Position numbers and translations under genes: made by a program. Below the pieces are notes generated by a model. The model worked only from the letters and a program-made list of their open reading frames with translations. It did no database searches and was not told the DNA's origin. Shown piece by piece: positions 36,967-44,546 of a DNA stretch of 64,000 nt (within the stretch, counting starts at the first letter, position 1; the number at the start of each line of letters is the position of its first letter). The stretch covers positions 62,001 to 126,000 of the forward strand of contig NZ_CAKTTZ010000001.1 in NCBI RefSeq assembly GCF_934617235.1. The letters run 5' to 3'. The stretch is from an uncultured Ellagibacter sp. (GTDB lineage Bacteria > Actinomycetota > Coriobacteriia > Coriobacteriales > Eggerthellaceae).

Positions 36967-37024
36967 CTCGCCTGGCACCTGGTGTATCATGGCGCCGAGC
37001 AACGATATGGCAAAGGATGGGCAG

Positions 37025-37654
37025 ATGAACGCAGCAACAACCCGCGGTATTCCGCAACTGAAGAACATCGAGCAGGTCAGCGAGGGATGGATCAACAAAT
37101 ACATCCTCACCTACGAGCTGCCCGACGGCACCGACTACGTGTACGAGAGCACGTCGCGCAAGAAGCTCGAGGCGTATCGGGCGGGCCTTTTGGCGAATGC
37201 CCGCGGCGAGGCGCCGCGCGTGGACGCCGTTTGCATCGTGGGCGAAACGCGCGAAGGCACGCTGCTCATGATCCGCGAGTTCCGCTATCCCCTGAACTCC
37301 TGGTGCATCGCGTTTCCGGCAGGTTTGAAGGAGCCTAACGAGAGTATCCGCGAATGCGTAGATCGCGAGCTGCGCGAAGAGACAGGGTATCGCCTGCGCA
37401 CCGATGTCGATGAGCCTATCCACCTTTTGCCCCAGGCGGGATTCTCGTCGACAGGGCTGACCGACGAGGCGATTCAGATCGTATTTGCCCAGGTGGAGAA
37501 AGCGGGCAACGCAAAGCCCGAGGAAAGCGAGCTCATAGCGCCCTTCCAGCTGCCCCTAGGCGACGTGCGCCGGTTCCTCGATGAGAACAAGACGCTCATC
37601 GGGACGCGTGCCCAGCTCATTTTGGAAATCTTCGCAGCGCGCGCCGAACGCTAG
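37025..37654 (+). CDS. NUDIX hydrolase, ADP-ribose pyrophosphatase-like
   Basis: 209 residues from the ATG at 37025, which follows AAAGGATG; upstream in-frame ATGs at 36950, 36989 and 37007 lack sites. The NUDIX box occupies residues 100-122 and fits GX5EX7REUXEEXGU exactly. The LLMIREFRYPL segment is typical of the ADP-ribose pyrophosphatase branch. It probably hydrolyses a nucleoside-diphosphate-linked sugar. Confidence 0.87.
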   Translation: MNAATTRGIPQLKNIEQVSEGWINKYILTYELPDGTDYVYESTSRKKLEAYRAGLLANARGEAPRVDAVCIVGETREGTLLMIREFRYPLNSWCIAFPAGLKEPNESIRECVDRELREETGYRLRTDVDEPIHLLPQAGFSSTGLTDEAIQIVFAQVEKAGNAKPEESELIAPFQLPLGDVRRFLDENKTLIGTRAQLILEIFAARAER

Positions 37655-37767
37655 GGCTACTTAGCGAGGGGCGTGGTGCCCGCCCGTTTCTGCATGCGCT
37701 TCGAGCGAGCCAAGTTCGCCAAACGCATGGCGCGCCGAGCACCGAGCACCAGGCAGCGACGCGCGAG

Positions 37768-38061
37768 CTATTCCTCCTTGTCGCCGAGCGCCTCGAGCGC
37801 GGCGGCATAACCGCCCGATCCGTAGGAGAGGCACTTCGAAACGCGGGCGATCGTCGTCGCCGAAGCGCCCGTGGCCTCTTCGATCGCGGAATAGGGCTTG
37901 CCCGAGGAAAGCAATCGGGCCACGGCCAGACGCTGTGAAGTTTCGCGAATCTCGCGAATCGTGAACAAGTCCTCAAGCAGGGCAAACACCGTGTCGTTAT
38001 CGTTTAGCTTAGCGAAAACGGATAGCAGACTCTCGACTTCGGGGGTTCTCAGTTCGCTCAT
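37768..38061 (-). CDS. TrpR-like regulator, YerC/YecD family
   Basis: 97 residues. The fold is TrpR-like: LFTIREIRETSQRLAVARLL followed by the helix-turn-helix YSAIEEATGASATTIARVSKCL. Its ATG is 4 bases past the cimA stop, with AAAGGAT upstream, so the two are cotranscribed. In this family the ligand is generally unknown. Linkage to cimA hints at amino-acid control, as inference. Confidence 0.85.
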   Translation of the reverse strand: MSELRTPEVESLLSVFAKLNDNDTVFALLEDLFTIREIRETSQRLAVARLLSSGKPYSAIEEATGASATTIARVSKCLSYGSGGYAAALEALGDKEE

Positions 38062-38065
38062 TGCA

Positions 38066-39655
38066 CTATCCTTTCGCTCGTATGAGGCCGTACTCGATGG
38101 AATCGACCAGCGCATTCCACGATGCCTCGATGATGTTCTCGCTCACGCCGACCGTGCCCCAGCTGCCGCGCTTGTCGCTCGTCGTGATGATGACGCGCGT
38201 CGTAGCGCTCGTGCCGGCGCCCTCCTCGTCCAAGATGCGCACCTTGTAGTCGGTGAGCTCCATGTTCGCGACCTCGGGAAGATACTCCGTGATGGCCATG
38301 CGAAGCGCCGCGTCGAGCGCGCCGACAGGACCCGTGCCCTCGCCCGTGGCAACGATGCGGCGATCGCCCACGTGGATCTTGACCGTAGCCTCACTTGCTG
38401 CGTCCTTCGCGAGGGCGCCTGTGTCTTCCCGGTCGTCCACGATGACACGGAAGCTCTCGAGCCGGAAATGGGGCTCGTACGTGCCAAGATGCCGCCTGAT
38501 CAGCACTGCGAGCGACCCATCGGCCACCTCGTAGGAGTAGCCGTGCGCCTCGCGCGCCTTCACGTCGTCCAAAATCGCCTGGAGCGTGCGCGCGTCGTCC
38601 GAAAGGTCGATTCCCAGGCTCTTTGCCTTTGCGGCGAGCGACGCCTTCCCCGCAAGCTCGCTCACGAGCATCCGCGTCGCGTTGCCGACGTTTCGAGGGC
38701 TCGTGTGCTCGTAGGCCTCCGGGAATCGCGCGATGGCGCTCGCGTGGAGGCCGCCTTTGTGCGCGAACGCCGACGCGCCCGTGTAGGGGTGATGCGCGGG
38801 AACGGACAGGTTGCACGTCTCGGCGACGAACTGGGCAGTCCGCGTGAGGTCGCGCAGGTTGTCGGCGCCAACGCAGTGAAGCCCCATCTTGAGCTCCATG
38901 TCAGCGATGGCGGTGAGCAGGTCGGTGTTGCCCACGCGCTCGCCGATGCCGCCGACGGTTCCCTGCACCTGCAGCGCGCCCGCGCGAACGGCCGAAAGCG
39001 CATTGGCAACCGCGCAACCGGAATCGTCGTGACAGTGGATACCCAGCTGTTGGTCAGGAAGCATACGCGCGACAACGCCGACGATATCTTCCACCTCGAA
39101 GGGAAGCGCGCCGCCGTTCGTCTCACAAAGGTCGATGGAGTCGGCGCCCGCCTCGCTCGCTGCGCGAATGCACGCAAGCGCATAGTCGGGGTTGGCCTTG
39201 TAGCCGTCGAAGAAGTGCTCGGCGTCGAACACGACGATGAGCCCGTGAGCTTTCAGGTAGGCGACCGAGTCGGCGATCATGCGCAAGTTTTCGCCGAGCG
39301 TGGTCTGCAGTGCGCGCGTGACCTGGGCATCCCACGTTTTCCCCACGATGGTCGCCACGGGAGCACCGCACTCGATGAGGTCGGCGAGGCCCTGATCCTG
39401 GTCGGCTGGCGTGCCCTTCTTGCAGGTGGACCCGAACGCGGCGATGCGCGCATGGACAAGCGGCATCTCCCTCACGCGGCGGAAGAACTCGATATCCTTC
39501 GGGTTCGACGCAGGGAAACCGCCTTCGATGAAGTCGATGCCGAAAGCGTCAAGCCGCTCCACAATGCGCAGTTTGTCGTCGAGTGAAAGCGAGATGCCCT
39601 CGCATTGCTCGCCGTCGCGCAGGGTGCAGTCGTATGTGAAGATGTGCTGAGTCAA
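38066..39655 (-). CDS. cimA: (R)-citramalate synthase
   Basis: 529 residues. It condenses acetyl-CoA and pyruvate to citramalate, opening a threonine-independent isoleucine route. A DRE-TIM catalytic domain begins with the variant DCTLRDGEQCEG and contains HCHDDSGCAVAN, the GTVGGIGERVGN motif and the HKGGLHASAI segment. The C-terminal allosteric LeuA-dimer-like domain occupies about 400-525. HPYTGASAFAHKGG supports CimA over 2-isopropylmalate synthase. The start is TTG at 39655, preceded by GGAGAGGCGGGG. The gap 39656-39833 has a hairpin but no T-box. Confidence 0.9.
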   Translation of the reverse strand: MTQHIFTYDCTLRDGEQCEGISLSLDDKLRIVERLDAFGIDFIEGGFPASNPKDIEFFRRVREMPLVHARIAAFGSTCKKGTPADQDQGLADLIECGAPVATIVGKTWDAQVTRALQTTLGENLRMIADSVAYLKAHGLIVVFDAEHFFDGYKANPDYALACIRAASEAGADSIDLCETNGGALPFEVEDIVGVVARMLPDQQLGIHCHDDSGCAVANALSAVRAGALQVQGTVGGIGERVGNTDLLTAIADMELKMGLHCVGADNLRDLTRTAQFVAETCNLSVPAHHPYTGASAFAHKGGLHASAIARFPEAYEHTSPRNVGNATRMLVSELAGKASLAAKAKSLGIDLSDDARTLQAILDDVKAREAHGYSYEVADGSLAVLIRRHLGTYEPHFRLESFRVIVDDREDTGALAKDAASEATVKIHVGDRRIVATGEGTGPVGALDAALRMAITEYLPEVANMELTDYKVRILDEEGAGTSATTRVIITTSDKRGSWGTVGVSENIIEASWNALVDSIEYGLIRAKG

Positions 39656-39686
39656 ACCCCGCCTCTCCCCAGTGGAAATGTCGATT

Positions 39687-39713
39687 GAATAGCCGTTCGT
39701 TCACGGGCTATTC
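39687..39713. promoter_or_regulatory. Hairpin in the cimA leader
   Basis: GAATAGCC is a perfect inverted copy of GGCTATTC with an 11-base loop, 32 bases upstream of the cimA start. There is no T-run, so the role is unclear (attenuator or operator). Confidence 0.35.
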
Positions 39714-39833
39714 TACTCTAACAGACTAGAGCGGAAGAGCGTTATTCGGGGAAGGCGCAACCGTCAAACATGAAGTGCGGCTTGAACGGGTAAGCCGTTA
39801 GGAAGCTAGAGGTTTTCGCCGCAGCTCCGCCCA

Positions 39834-40817
39834 TCAGCAAAGACACGGATCAGGGCCCGAAACGTCTCCGCCGTATACGTGCGCCGCCTCGCGGCAACCG
39901 CCGTCGCAGATGCCCTCATGCTCACAACCAGCGCACATTCGCGGCCGATATTCCCTTTCGGCAAACAGGTTCCAGTAGTCGCTGTTCTCCAACTCATCGA
40001 GGTTGAAGACGCTGCAAAGCCTTTGCTCCGAATGGTTGCACACCCGCACGTACCCGCTCGGGTCAATCACATAAAACGACTTCGCGGCGCCGCATTGATA
40101 GCTTATGCCAAGCGACTCGAAACTTGCGGGATCATCGACCGCGCAGTAGGGCAGCTCCGTCCCCACGTGCCCGCGCGCGCCAGCTTTCCCCAGCGTTTCC
40201 TCCGCAATGCGTAGCATCTCATTGATTTCGGACTTGTCCAGCAAGAACCTGCTGTTTTCCAGGCCTCTCCCTCCGGGAAGAAAGCGGTTGAGGAGGATAT
40301 AAGATGCTCCGTTGATCAACGGGTAAGCAATGGTCTCGTAGAGCTCGGGAAGGTTGATCTTCGTTACCGCAATGTTCGCGGCGACCCTCATGCCCATCTG
40401 CCGCGCCGCCCTGAAAAGGCCCATCACATGCTCGACTCCGTTGTAGCCCGTCTGTCGCTCAAACGTCTCGATGCCGGGAACGCTAATGCTCAGATTGACC
40501 TCCCGGGCATCCAGTTCCTGCAGCATTTTTTCGTCCATCGCCCTACCGTTCGAGACAAGACAGGGGTGCAAACCCTCGTATCGAGCGGCGTCGATGATGC
40601 TAAGCAAATCAGACCTCAGCGTTGGCTCGCCCCCGCTGAGCGACACGACATGAGTACCCCTCTTCCTGATTTCTCGGAAAGCCTGCCTCCATGTATCGGC
40701 GTCGAGTTCCTGCTCTTTGGCAAGCGCGTCCGCCTCCCAAGGACATGAGCAGAAGATACAACGATGATTGCAGCGATAGGTGAGTTCCACCGCTGCAACA
40801 TCGGGTAGCCCCCTCAC
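39834..40817 (-). CDS. Radical SAM protein with SPASM-type C-terminus
   Basis: 327 residues from a GTG at 40817. That GTG overlaps the upstream stop codon as GTGA, a coupled start; an earlier in-frame GTG at 40853 has no spacing for a site. The radical SAM cluster motif is Cys16, Cys20, Cys23 (CNHRCIFC), followed by SLSGGEPTLR. The C-terminus has CGAAKSF, VCNHSEQRLC and CAGCEHEGICDGGC, which fit auxiliary Fe-S clusters of SPASM enzymes that modify peptides or proteins. The substrate is unknown. Its tight coupling to the CxxC protein suggests a functional pair. Confidence 0.82.
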   Translation of the reverse strand: MRGLPDVAAVELTYRCNHRCIFCSCPWEADALAKEQELDADTWRQAFREIRKRGTHVVSLSGGEPTLRSDLLSIIDAARYEGLHPCLVSNGRAMDEKMLQELDAREVNLSISVPGIETFERQTGYNGVEHVMGLFRAARQMGMRVAANIAVTKINLPELYETIAYPLINGASYILLNRFLPGGRGLENSRFLLDKSEINEMLRIAEETLGKAGARGHVGTELPYCAVDDPASFESLGISYQCGAAKSFYVIDPSGYVRVCNHSEQRLCSVFNLDELENSDYWNLFAEREYRPRMCAGCEHEGICDGGCREAAHVYGGDVSGPDPCLC

Positions 40818-41371
40818 CGCTCCGGCTCCAAGCCCAGCACCCGCTCTATGCACTCCTTGATGTCGTCGGCAGAATCAAAGAGACTGTGGCTGATATAGCC
40901 TTTGTCCAGCTCCTGATAGCTTCTCACGCCCATCAAGAACTCGAGAACCATTCTGAGCTCGGCGTCGTCGCAGCTCTTTTGATTGAGCGGCGTCAAGCGA
41001 TACTCCTCTTCCCCTTTCGCCTTAAAGCCAAAGAACACGTTTGTCGACTCGTCTTCAAGGCCGAGAAGCGACCGCTCGTTCACGCATTCGTCGCAGTAGT
41101 AAAGAATCCGCGCGTCATAGCCAAGATCGCGGAAGTCCTTGGCCACTCGCCGATAATCATTCAACACGTTCTGGACACCATAACTGCGAACGGCCACATC
41201 GAACTGCCTCCCGCAGCCTTCGCAGGTCTTCGACACAACGGCGTCCGGCATCATTCGCACCGGCGAGTAGCACATAGCGAATATCCCGACGGGCTCGAAG
41301 CTATCTCGCGTCGCTTCCAACGCGCGCAGCTTCTCTTCAAGCTCTTCTTTGGTAAGCGAGAAATCCATCAT
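40814..41371 (-). CDS. Uncharacterised protein with a split CxxC zinc-binding motif
   Basis: 185 residues from ATG-ATG at 41371, with AAAGGAGG eight bases upstream. Longer in-frame starts would overlap the preceding gene in another frame. Two CxxC pairs about 44 residues apart (KTCEGCGRQF and YYCDECVNERS) look like one zinc site bracketing a helical segment. No signal peptide or membrane helix is seen. I do not recognise the family. It lies between a zinc-ribbon membrane protein and the radical SAM enzyme, overlapping the latter by 4 bases. Confidence 0.75.
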   Translation of the reverse strand: MMDFSLTKEELEEKLRALEATRDSFEPVGIFAMCYSPVRMMPDAVVSKTCEGCGRQFDVAVRSYGVQNVLNDYRRVAKDFRDLGYDARILYYCDECVNERSLLGLEDESTNVFFGFKAKGEEEYRLTPLNQKSCDDAELRMVLEFLMGVRSYQELDKGYISHSLFDSADDIKECIERVLGLEPER

Positions 41372-41391
41372 CGTTCGGTCCTCCTTTGGCC

Positions 41392-41874
41392 TTATTTCGA
41401 TCCGCCGCCGCCAAGCCCGATTATCAGATAGAGAATCCAACCTGCGGCGATAATGCCGTATCTGGCCTTCTTGCTCATGTCTTTCTTGTTCAGCATGATA
41501 ATCGTGAGCGGAACGGGAAAAATGCAGAGCCATCCCAGGACCCACAGCCACGTCTTGCGCTTCTTCGGGGGCTCTTGAGGTGCTGGCTGATAGGGGCGCG
41601 TCTGAGAGGCCGGCTGATATTGCGCCGGTTGGGAAGCTGGCTGATTGAAGGCCTGCTGAGGCCGCGAAGATGCCTGCGCCACTTCCGCCTGAGCCCTCTG
41701 GCGACCCTTCTCGAATTCGTAACCAGCCTTTTCTGCCCCGTCGAGCTGGACTTTCTGAATCTCGTCGTCTATCGGCAAGGCGGCACCGCAATAGCTGCAG
41801 AAAGCCATTTTCCTATCCATGTCGACTTCAAGCCGAGCGCCGCAGCCTGGGCAGGTTAGGTTGACGATTTTCAC
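41392..41874 (-). CDS. Zinc-ribbon membrane protein
   Basis: 160 residues from a GTG at 41874 with AAGGGG upstream. An N-terminal zinc ribbon (CPGCG at 8-12, CSYCG at 26-30) is followed by a Gln/Pro/Ala-rich linker of about 50 residues and two C-terminal membrane helices (WLWVLGWLCIFPVPLTIIML and YGIIAAGWILYLIIGLGG). The function is unknown. It is the first gene of the three-gene cluster ending in the radical SAM protein. Confidence 0.78.
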   Translation of the reverse strand: MKIVNLTCPGCGARLEVDMDRKMAFCSYCGAALPIDDEIQKVQLDGAEKAGYEFEKGRQRAQAEVAQASSRPQQAFNQPASQPAQYQPASQTRPYQPAPQEPPKKRKTWLWVLGWLCIFPVPLTIIMLNKKDMSKKARYGIIAAGWILYLIIGLGGGGSK

Positions 41875-41960
41875 GAGAATCCCCTTCGCATCATGAGCAC
41901 CAACGCGTCTAGAAAGACGGCAACATTCTCGGCCGCCGCCGTTCCAAATTCGCTATGCTT

Positions 41961-42012
41961 ACCATACTCAACTCAAGGTTGATGAATGTCCCGACCATAG
42001 TACAAGTGCGAA
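41961..42012 (-). promoter_or_regulatory. Shared 52-nt upstream element, copy 1
   Basis: Read on the minus strand, it begins TTCGCACTTGTACTATGGT and ends TTGAGTATGGT. It aligns without gaps to 42806-42857, with 25 of the first 27 bases identical. It lies 87 bases upstream of the zinc-ribbon gene. The 315-bp gap 41875-42189 has no supported gene. Confidence 0.6.
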
Positions 42013-42189
42013 TAATTCACTACTTCGGATCCTCGTATACCAGAACCGGATTCGTTTATATGGCGCGAATGGGCTCGACTAAGAGCACAGACCTAGGCAG
42101 TCGGCGTTAAAACTAAGAAAGCTCTCTATCGTCGGGCAGGTCGGCAAGTGTTCCGTCATGAGCGGTTCGCGGCGCTCGCAGTTTGCGCG

Positions 42190-42435
42190 CTAAAGAATAA
42201 TGAGCAGCAAGAGAAGCAGCGCGGACCCACCGGAGCAGAAGATGACGACAAATATCGCGAGCAGCCAGTACCGATAGTTCTTCCCCACGAATTTAGCCAC
42301 CTTGGGAAAGCGCGTCGACACGGTCTCTGCGACGAGGGAGAAGACGAGCCTGGCCACGGTCGCGACGAATGCGATGGCGCACACGAGCAGCACAAGCTCC
42401 GAGATGAAAATCAGGAAATCCAGCACCGGCCTCAT
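42190..42435 (-). CDS. Small two-helix membrane protein
   Basis: 81 residues. Two hydrophobic segments (LDFLIFISELVLLVCAIAFV and a C-terminal WLLAIFVVIFCSGGSALLLL) are separated by a basic loop. Its ATG overlaps the stop of the preceding gene as ATGA, so translation is coupled. The function is unknown. The pairing with a ribbon-type protein is reminiscent of plasmid or integrative-element genes. Confidence 0.65.
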   Translation of the reverse strand: MRPVLDFLIFISELVLLVCAIAFVATVARLVFSLVAETVSTRFPKVAKFVGKNYRYWLLAIFVVIFCSGGSALLLLLLIIL

Positions 42436-42650
42436 TGCGAACCGTTCTCGCTTCTTTCCCTGTCCTCGCGGATGAGGCGCTTCAGATATGCCGACATGCT
42501 TTCCTCTCGGTTTCTCGCGAACTCGTACAAGTCGTAATCGGGCGGGAAGAAGTTGCACTGGATTTTCTTCTGCTTCGCCTTTTTGTACTTGTTTTCCGCC
42601 GCTCGCTGCGCATCGGTGCGTTTCACGGTGCGCTTCTTCGATTCCGCCAT
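42432..42650 (-). CDS. Small basic protein, ribbon-helix-helix-like (mobile-element type)
   Basis: 72 residues, strongly basic at the N-terminus (KRTVKRTDAQRAAENKYKKA), then CNFFPPDYDLYEFARNREES and MSAYLKRLIRED, the pattern of small Arc/CopG-like proteins common on phages and conjugative elements. It probably binds DNA. It lies about 156 bases downstream of copy 2 of the shared 52-nt element. Confidence 0.62.
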   Translation of the reverse strand: MAESKKRTVKRTDAQRAAENKYKKAKQKKIQCNFFPPDYDLYEFARNREESMSAYLKRLIREDRERSENGSQ

Positions 42651-42805
42651 CGCAAACCCTCTCTAGAAAGCGGCGAAGCCAGGGCCATCCCTAAAGTTCG
42701 GGAAAGCACCCGCGAAAGGCGTCCGCCACGGGGCCCGCTGATTTGCCCGCGCGCGGGGAGCGCTTAATGACTCGCTGTCTCTTCGCCGCGCCCTCTGTTG
42801 GTTTC

Positions 42806-42857
42806 ACTATACTCAGCCCGAAGCGGCCGCATGTCCCCACCATAGTACAGGTGCGAA
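42806..42857 (-). promoter_or_regulatory. Shared 52-nt upstream element, copy 2
   Basis: On the minus strand it begins TTCGCACCTGTACTATGGT and ends CTGAGTATAGT, matching the element at 41961-42012. The terminal TATAGT could be a -10 hexamer. It lies in the 313-bp gap 42651-42963, which has no other supported feature. Confidence 0.6.
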
Positions 42858-42963
42858 AACCGCCCGCTCGACACGCTTCCGCCCATGAATGGAGTTGCTG
42901 CGGCCGCCCTGTACGACGGCATAAAAGAAGCCTGCGAGAGCGCAAAGACTCCCGCGACTCGCA

Positions 42964-43392
42964 TTAATCACAAGCAAGGTGCTGGACAAGCTCACGAGGC
43001 TCGGCTTTCGGCACGGTTGAGCCCGTAAAGCCTTTCTCGTCTCGAGTAGCAATAAAGTCAGCCCCGAACTCCTCTGCCGCCTGGCGGATAAGCCCATCCT
43101 CGAAGTCCGGCTCATCGGATTGCAGCGCATCGCGAAGCAGGGATTGATCGACTGCGCAAACCGAGCAGCAATCCAGAATCAGCCCGACGCTTTCTCGCCT
43201 TTTCTTGTCGGACATACCTCCCTTTCAGGCGATGTAGCAGAAGTCAACGAGCTGACTTGGCATAACGAGACCAGCGACCTCACCGTCAGCTATAGCACAA
43301 AAGACATCGAAGGCCTCTGCACTCTGTGGCCGACCCTCGACAAGGGCGTCGAGCAAGAAATTCGTGTCAAGAAAGATGCTATTCACGCTCAT
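42964..43392 (-). pseudogene. PIN-domain (VapC-like) toxin interrupted by an in-frame TGA
   Basis: From the ATG at 43392 the frame reads a PIN N-terminus (IFLDTNFLLDALVEG, then MPSQLVDFCYIA) and meets TGA at 43225-43227. It continues in the same frame as MSDKKRRESVGLILD, DFEDGLIRQAAEEFGADFIATRDEKGF and SSTVP-like GSTVPKAEP. All PIN acidic residues are present across the two halves. A single CGA-to-TGA transition would explain it. AAAGGGAGGT before the ATG at 43215 could restart translation of the second half. It overlaps the antitoxin gene by 14 bases. VapC-type toxins are RNases. Confidence 0.75.
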
Positions 43393-43648
43393 GCGCCGCC
43401 TCTTTCTCCTCCTCGATGCTCATATCGACGAGAGCAGTGCAGCGTGCGTTGTCTTTGCGCAATGCAGCAAGACGTTCCTTTATTTCCGTCGACCCGTCTC
43501 TCTTCGGTTTGAGCACGATGCTTCCGTTTGGGAGTTCACTGGCTATGAGGTAATCGCCCGCCGTCACCCCATGCTTGCGCCGCCACGCGGCGGGCAGTGC
43601 CACAACCTCGCTGTTGCCGCTGCGCATCACCTTCATCACTGCGTCCAT
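43379..43648 (-). CDS. AbrB/MazE-like antitoxin
   Basis: 89 residues. The N-terminal swapped-hairpin DNA-binding fold is seen as VMKVMRSGNSEVVALPAAWRR and GDYLIASELPNGSIVLKP. A charged helical C-terminus would bind the toxin. The ATG at 43648 follows AAAGGAG by five bases, and a GTG at 43654 is less likely. It is coupled to the broken PIN toxin. Two GTCATGAC palindromes upstream are the likely autoregulatory operator. Confidence 0.8.
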   Translation of the reverse strand: MDAVMKVMRSGNSEVVALPAAWRRKHGVTAGDYLIASELPNGSIVLKPKRDGSTEIKERLAALRKDNARCTALVDMSIEEEKEAAHERE

Positions 43649-43664
43649 GACCACTCCTTTCAGG

Positions 43665-43695
43665 ATGTCATGACATTTATCAACTCGTCATGACG
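43665..43695. promoter_or_regulatory. Paired GTCATGAC palindromes, antitoxin operator candidate
   Basis: ATGTCATGACAT (43665-43676) and CGTCATGACG (43686-43695) have centres 20 bp apart, two helical turns. They lie 17-47 bases before the antitoxin ATG, as expected for autorepression. Confidence 0.6.
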
Positions 43696-43734
43696 CGGAA
43701 TCGCAACCCCCTTGCGCTCAAGAGGGCCCCAACC

Positions 43735-43920
43735 TGCCAGAAATCGGGCGGTTTTCATCAACATGAGGTCCTTGAGAGGCGATCTTCACCCCCTCCGGTG
43801 GATCACCTCGAACGGCATGCGGGCGTAAGGCCAGGTCAGCGAATATCGACATCCGAGTCGCCTTCCCCGACTTCCCGCGTTCCGCTCCCCGAGATGATGA
43901 AGAGTGCCCGATTTCTGGCA
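43735..43920. mobile_element. MITE-like element with 15-bp perfect terminal inverted repeats
   Basis: TGCCAGAAATCGGGC at the left end is perfectly inverted at the right (GCCCGATTTCTGGCA). A further TTCATCA / TGATGAA pair is in register just inside. The 186-bp element has no transposase. It lies in the 898-bp gene-poor stretch 43649-44546. No target-site duplication is obvious. Confidence 0.6.
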
Positions 43921-44215
43921 TGACCCCCTCCAAAAGCGCACCTTGCCAAGGGGGGCGAACTCTCGGCCCCAGCCGTCCCGCACCGCGTCACGAAGGAGAC
44001 ACGATTCTCAACCTCGGCAGGCCCGCACCACGTCGCGCCGCGGGGTTGCGCCTTCACCGAGTTGTTGCCTTCTTCCTGCGCCTCATTCGTAGGCCATTCC
44101 ACAGAACGAACCACTAGAGTCGCGGCGATGAGGCCCGCGCGGCTATGGGGAATAGGAGAAGCGAAGAAGGTGGGGCTAGGAACATGAGCCCCGTGGGGCG
44201 TGCGCGATAGAAGCG

Positions 44216-44260
44216 CATGCCCCCGCGAGGGCGCTAGGGAAGCGCGTTCGCGGGGGCATG
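44216..44260. repeat. Large perfect inverted repeat
   Basis: CATGCCCCCGCGA is a perfect inverted copy of TCGCGGGGGCATG, 19 bases apart. It may be a structured part of a small transcript that ends at 44455, or a cruciform. Confidence 0.5.
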
Positions 44261-44400
44261 GTGCCCCAAGGCGCGGCCAATGCAGGTCGAGGAAGCGCCA
44301 AAAAAGGGCCAGGAAGGAGCAGCTATGGAAATGGCCCCGCGGTGGTGCAAGCGGTCGCCGCGGTTCTGATGCTAGCGATTGAGATATATCGCCTGCTGAA

Positions 44401-44428
44401 AGAAACGCGGCCCCGCAAGCGGGACCGC
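44401..44428 (-). terminator. Terminator of the carbohydrate-binding lipoprotein operon
   Basis: On the minus strand GCGGTCCCGC-TT-GCGGGGCCGC is followed by GTTTCTTTC. It lies about 120 bases past the lipoprotein stop codon. Confidence 0.6.
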
Positions 44429-44432
44429 TAAA

Positions 44433-44455
44433 CGCCCGGCGCGGGCGAAGTTTTT
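44433..44455 (+). terminator. Plus-strand terminator of a possible small transcript
   Basis: CGCCCG-GCG-CGGGCG is followed by AAGTTTTT. No annotated plus-strand gene lies upstream. A short hydrophobic reading frame, from GTG at 44342 or 44345 to TAA at 44429-44431 (VLMLAIEIYRLLKETRPRKR), ends 1 base before it. An untranslated RNA is equally possible. Confidence 0.5.
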
Positions 44456-44546
44456 ACCAGACGAAACCCGCGCCGATGCTGCTCAGTAGCAGCTATGGAA
44501 ACACTGGGAAGTGTAGCACATCGAGAAAAGAGGCACTATGGAATGA

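Noticed and set aside
39656..39833. T-box or leader peptide for branched-chain amino acids before cimA
   Set aside because: No T-box signature or run of Ile/Leu/Val codons was found; only a short hairpin is present.
43213..43227. TGA inside the PIN toxin as a second selenocysteine codon
   Set aside because: No GGUCU-type hairpin follows at the right distance, PIN domains have no use for selenocysteine here, and a CGA-to-TGA mutation is simpler.
43718..43933. Minus-strand open frame across the MITE-like element
   Set aside because: It runs through the terminal repeats, has no domain or good ribosome-binding site, and is better explained as open frame by GC bias.
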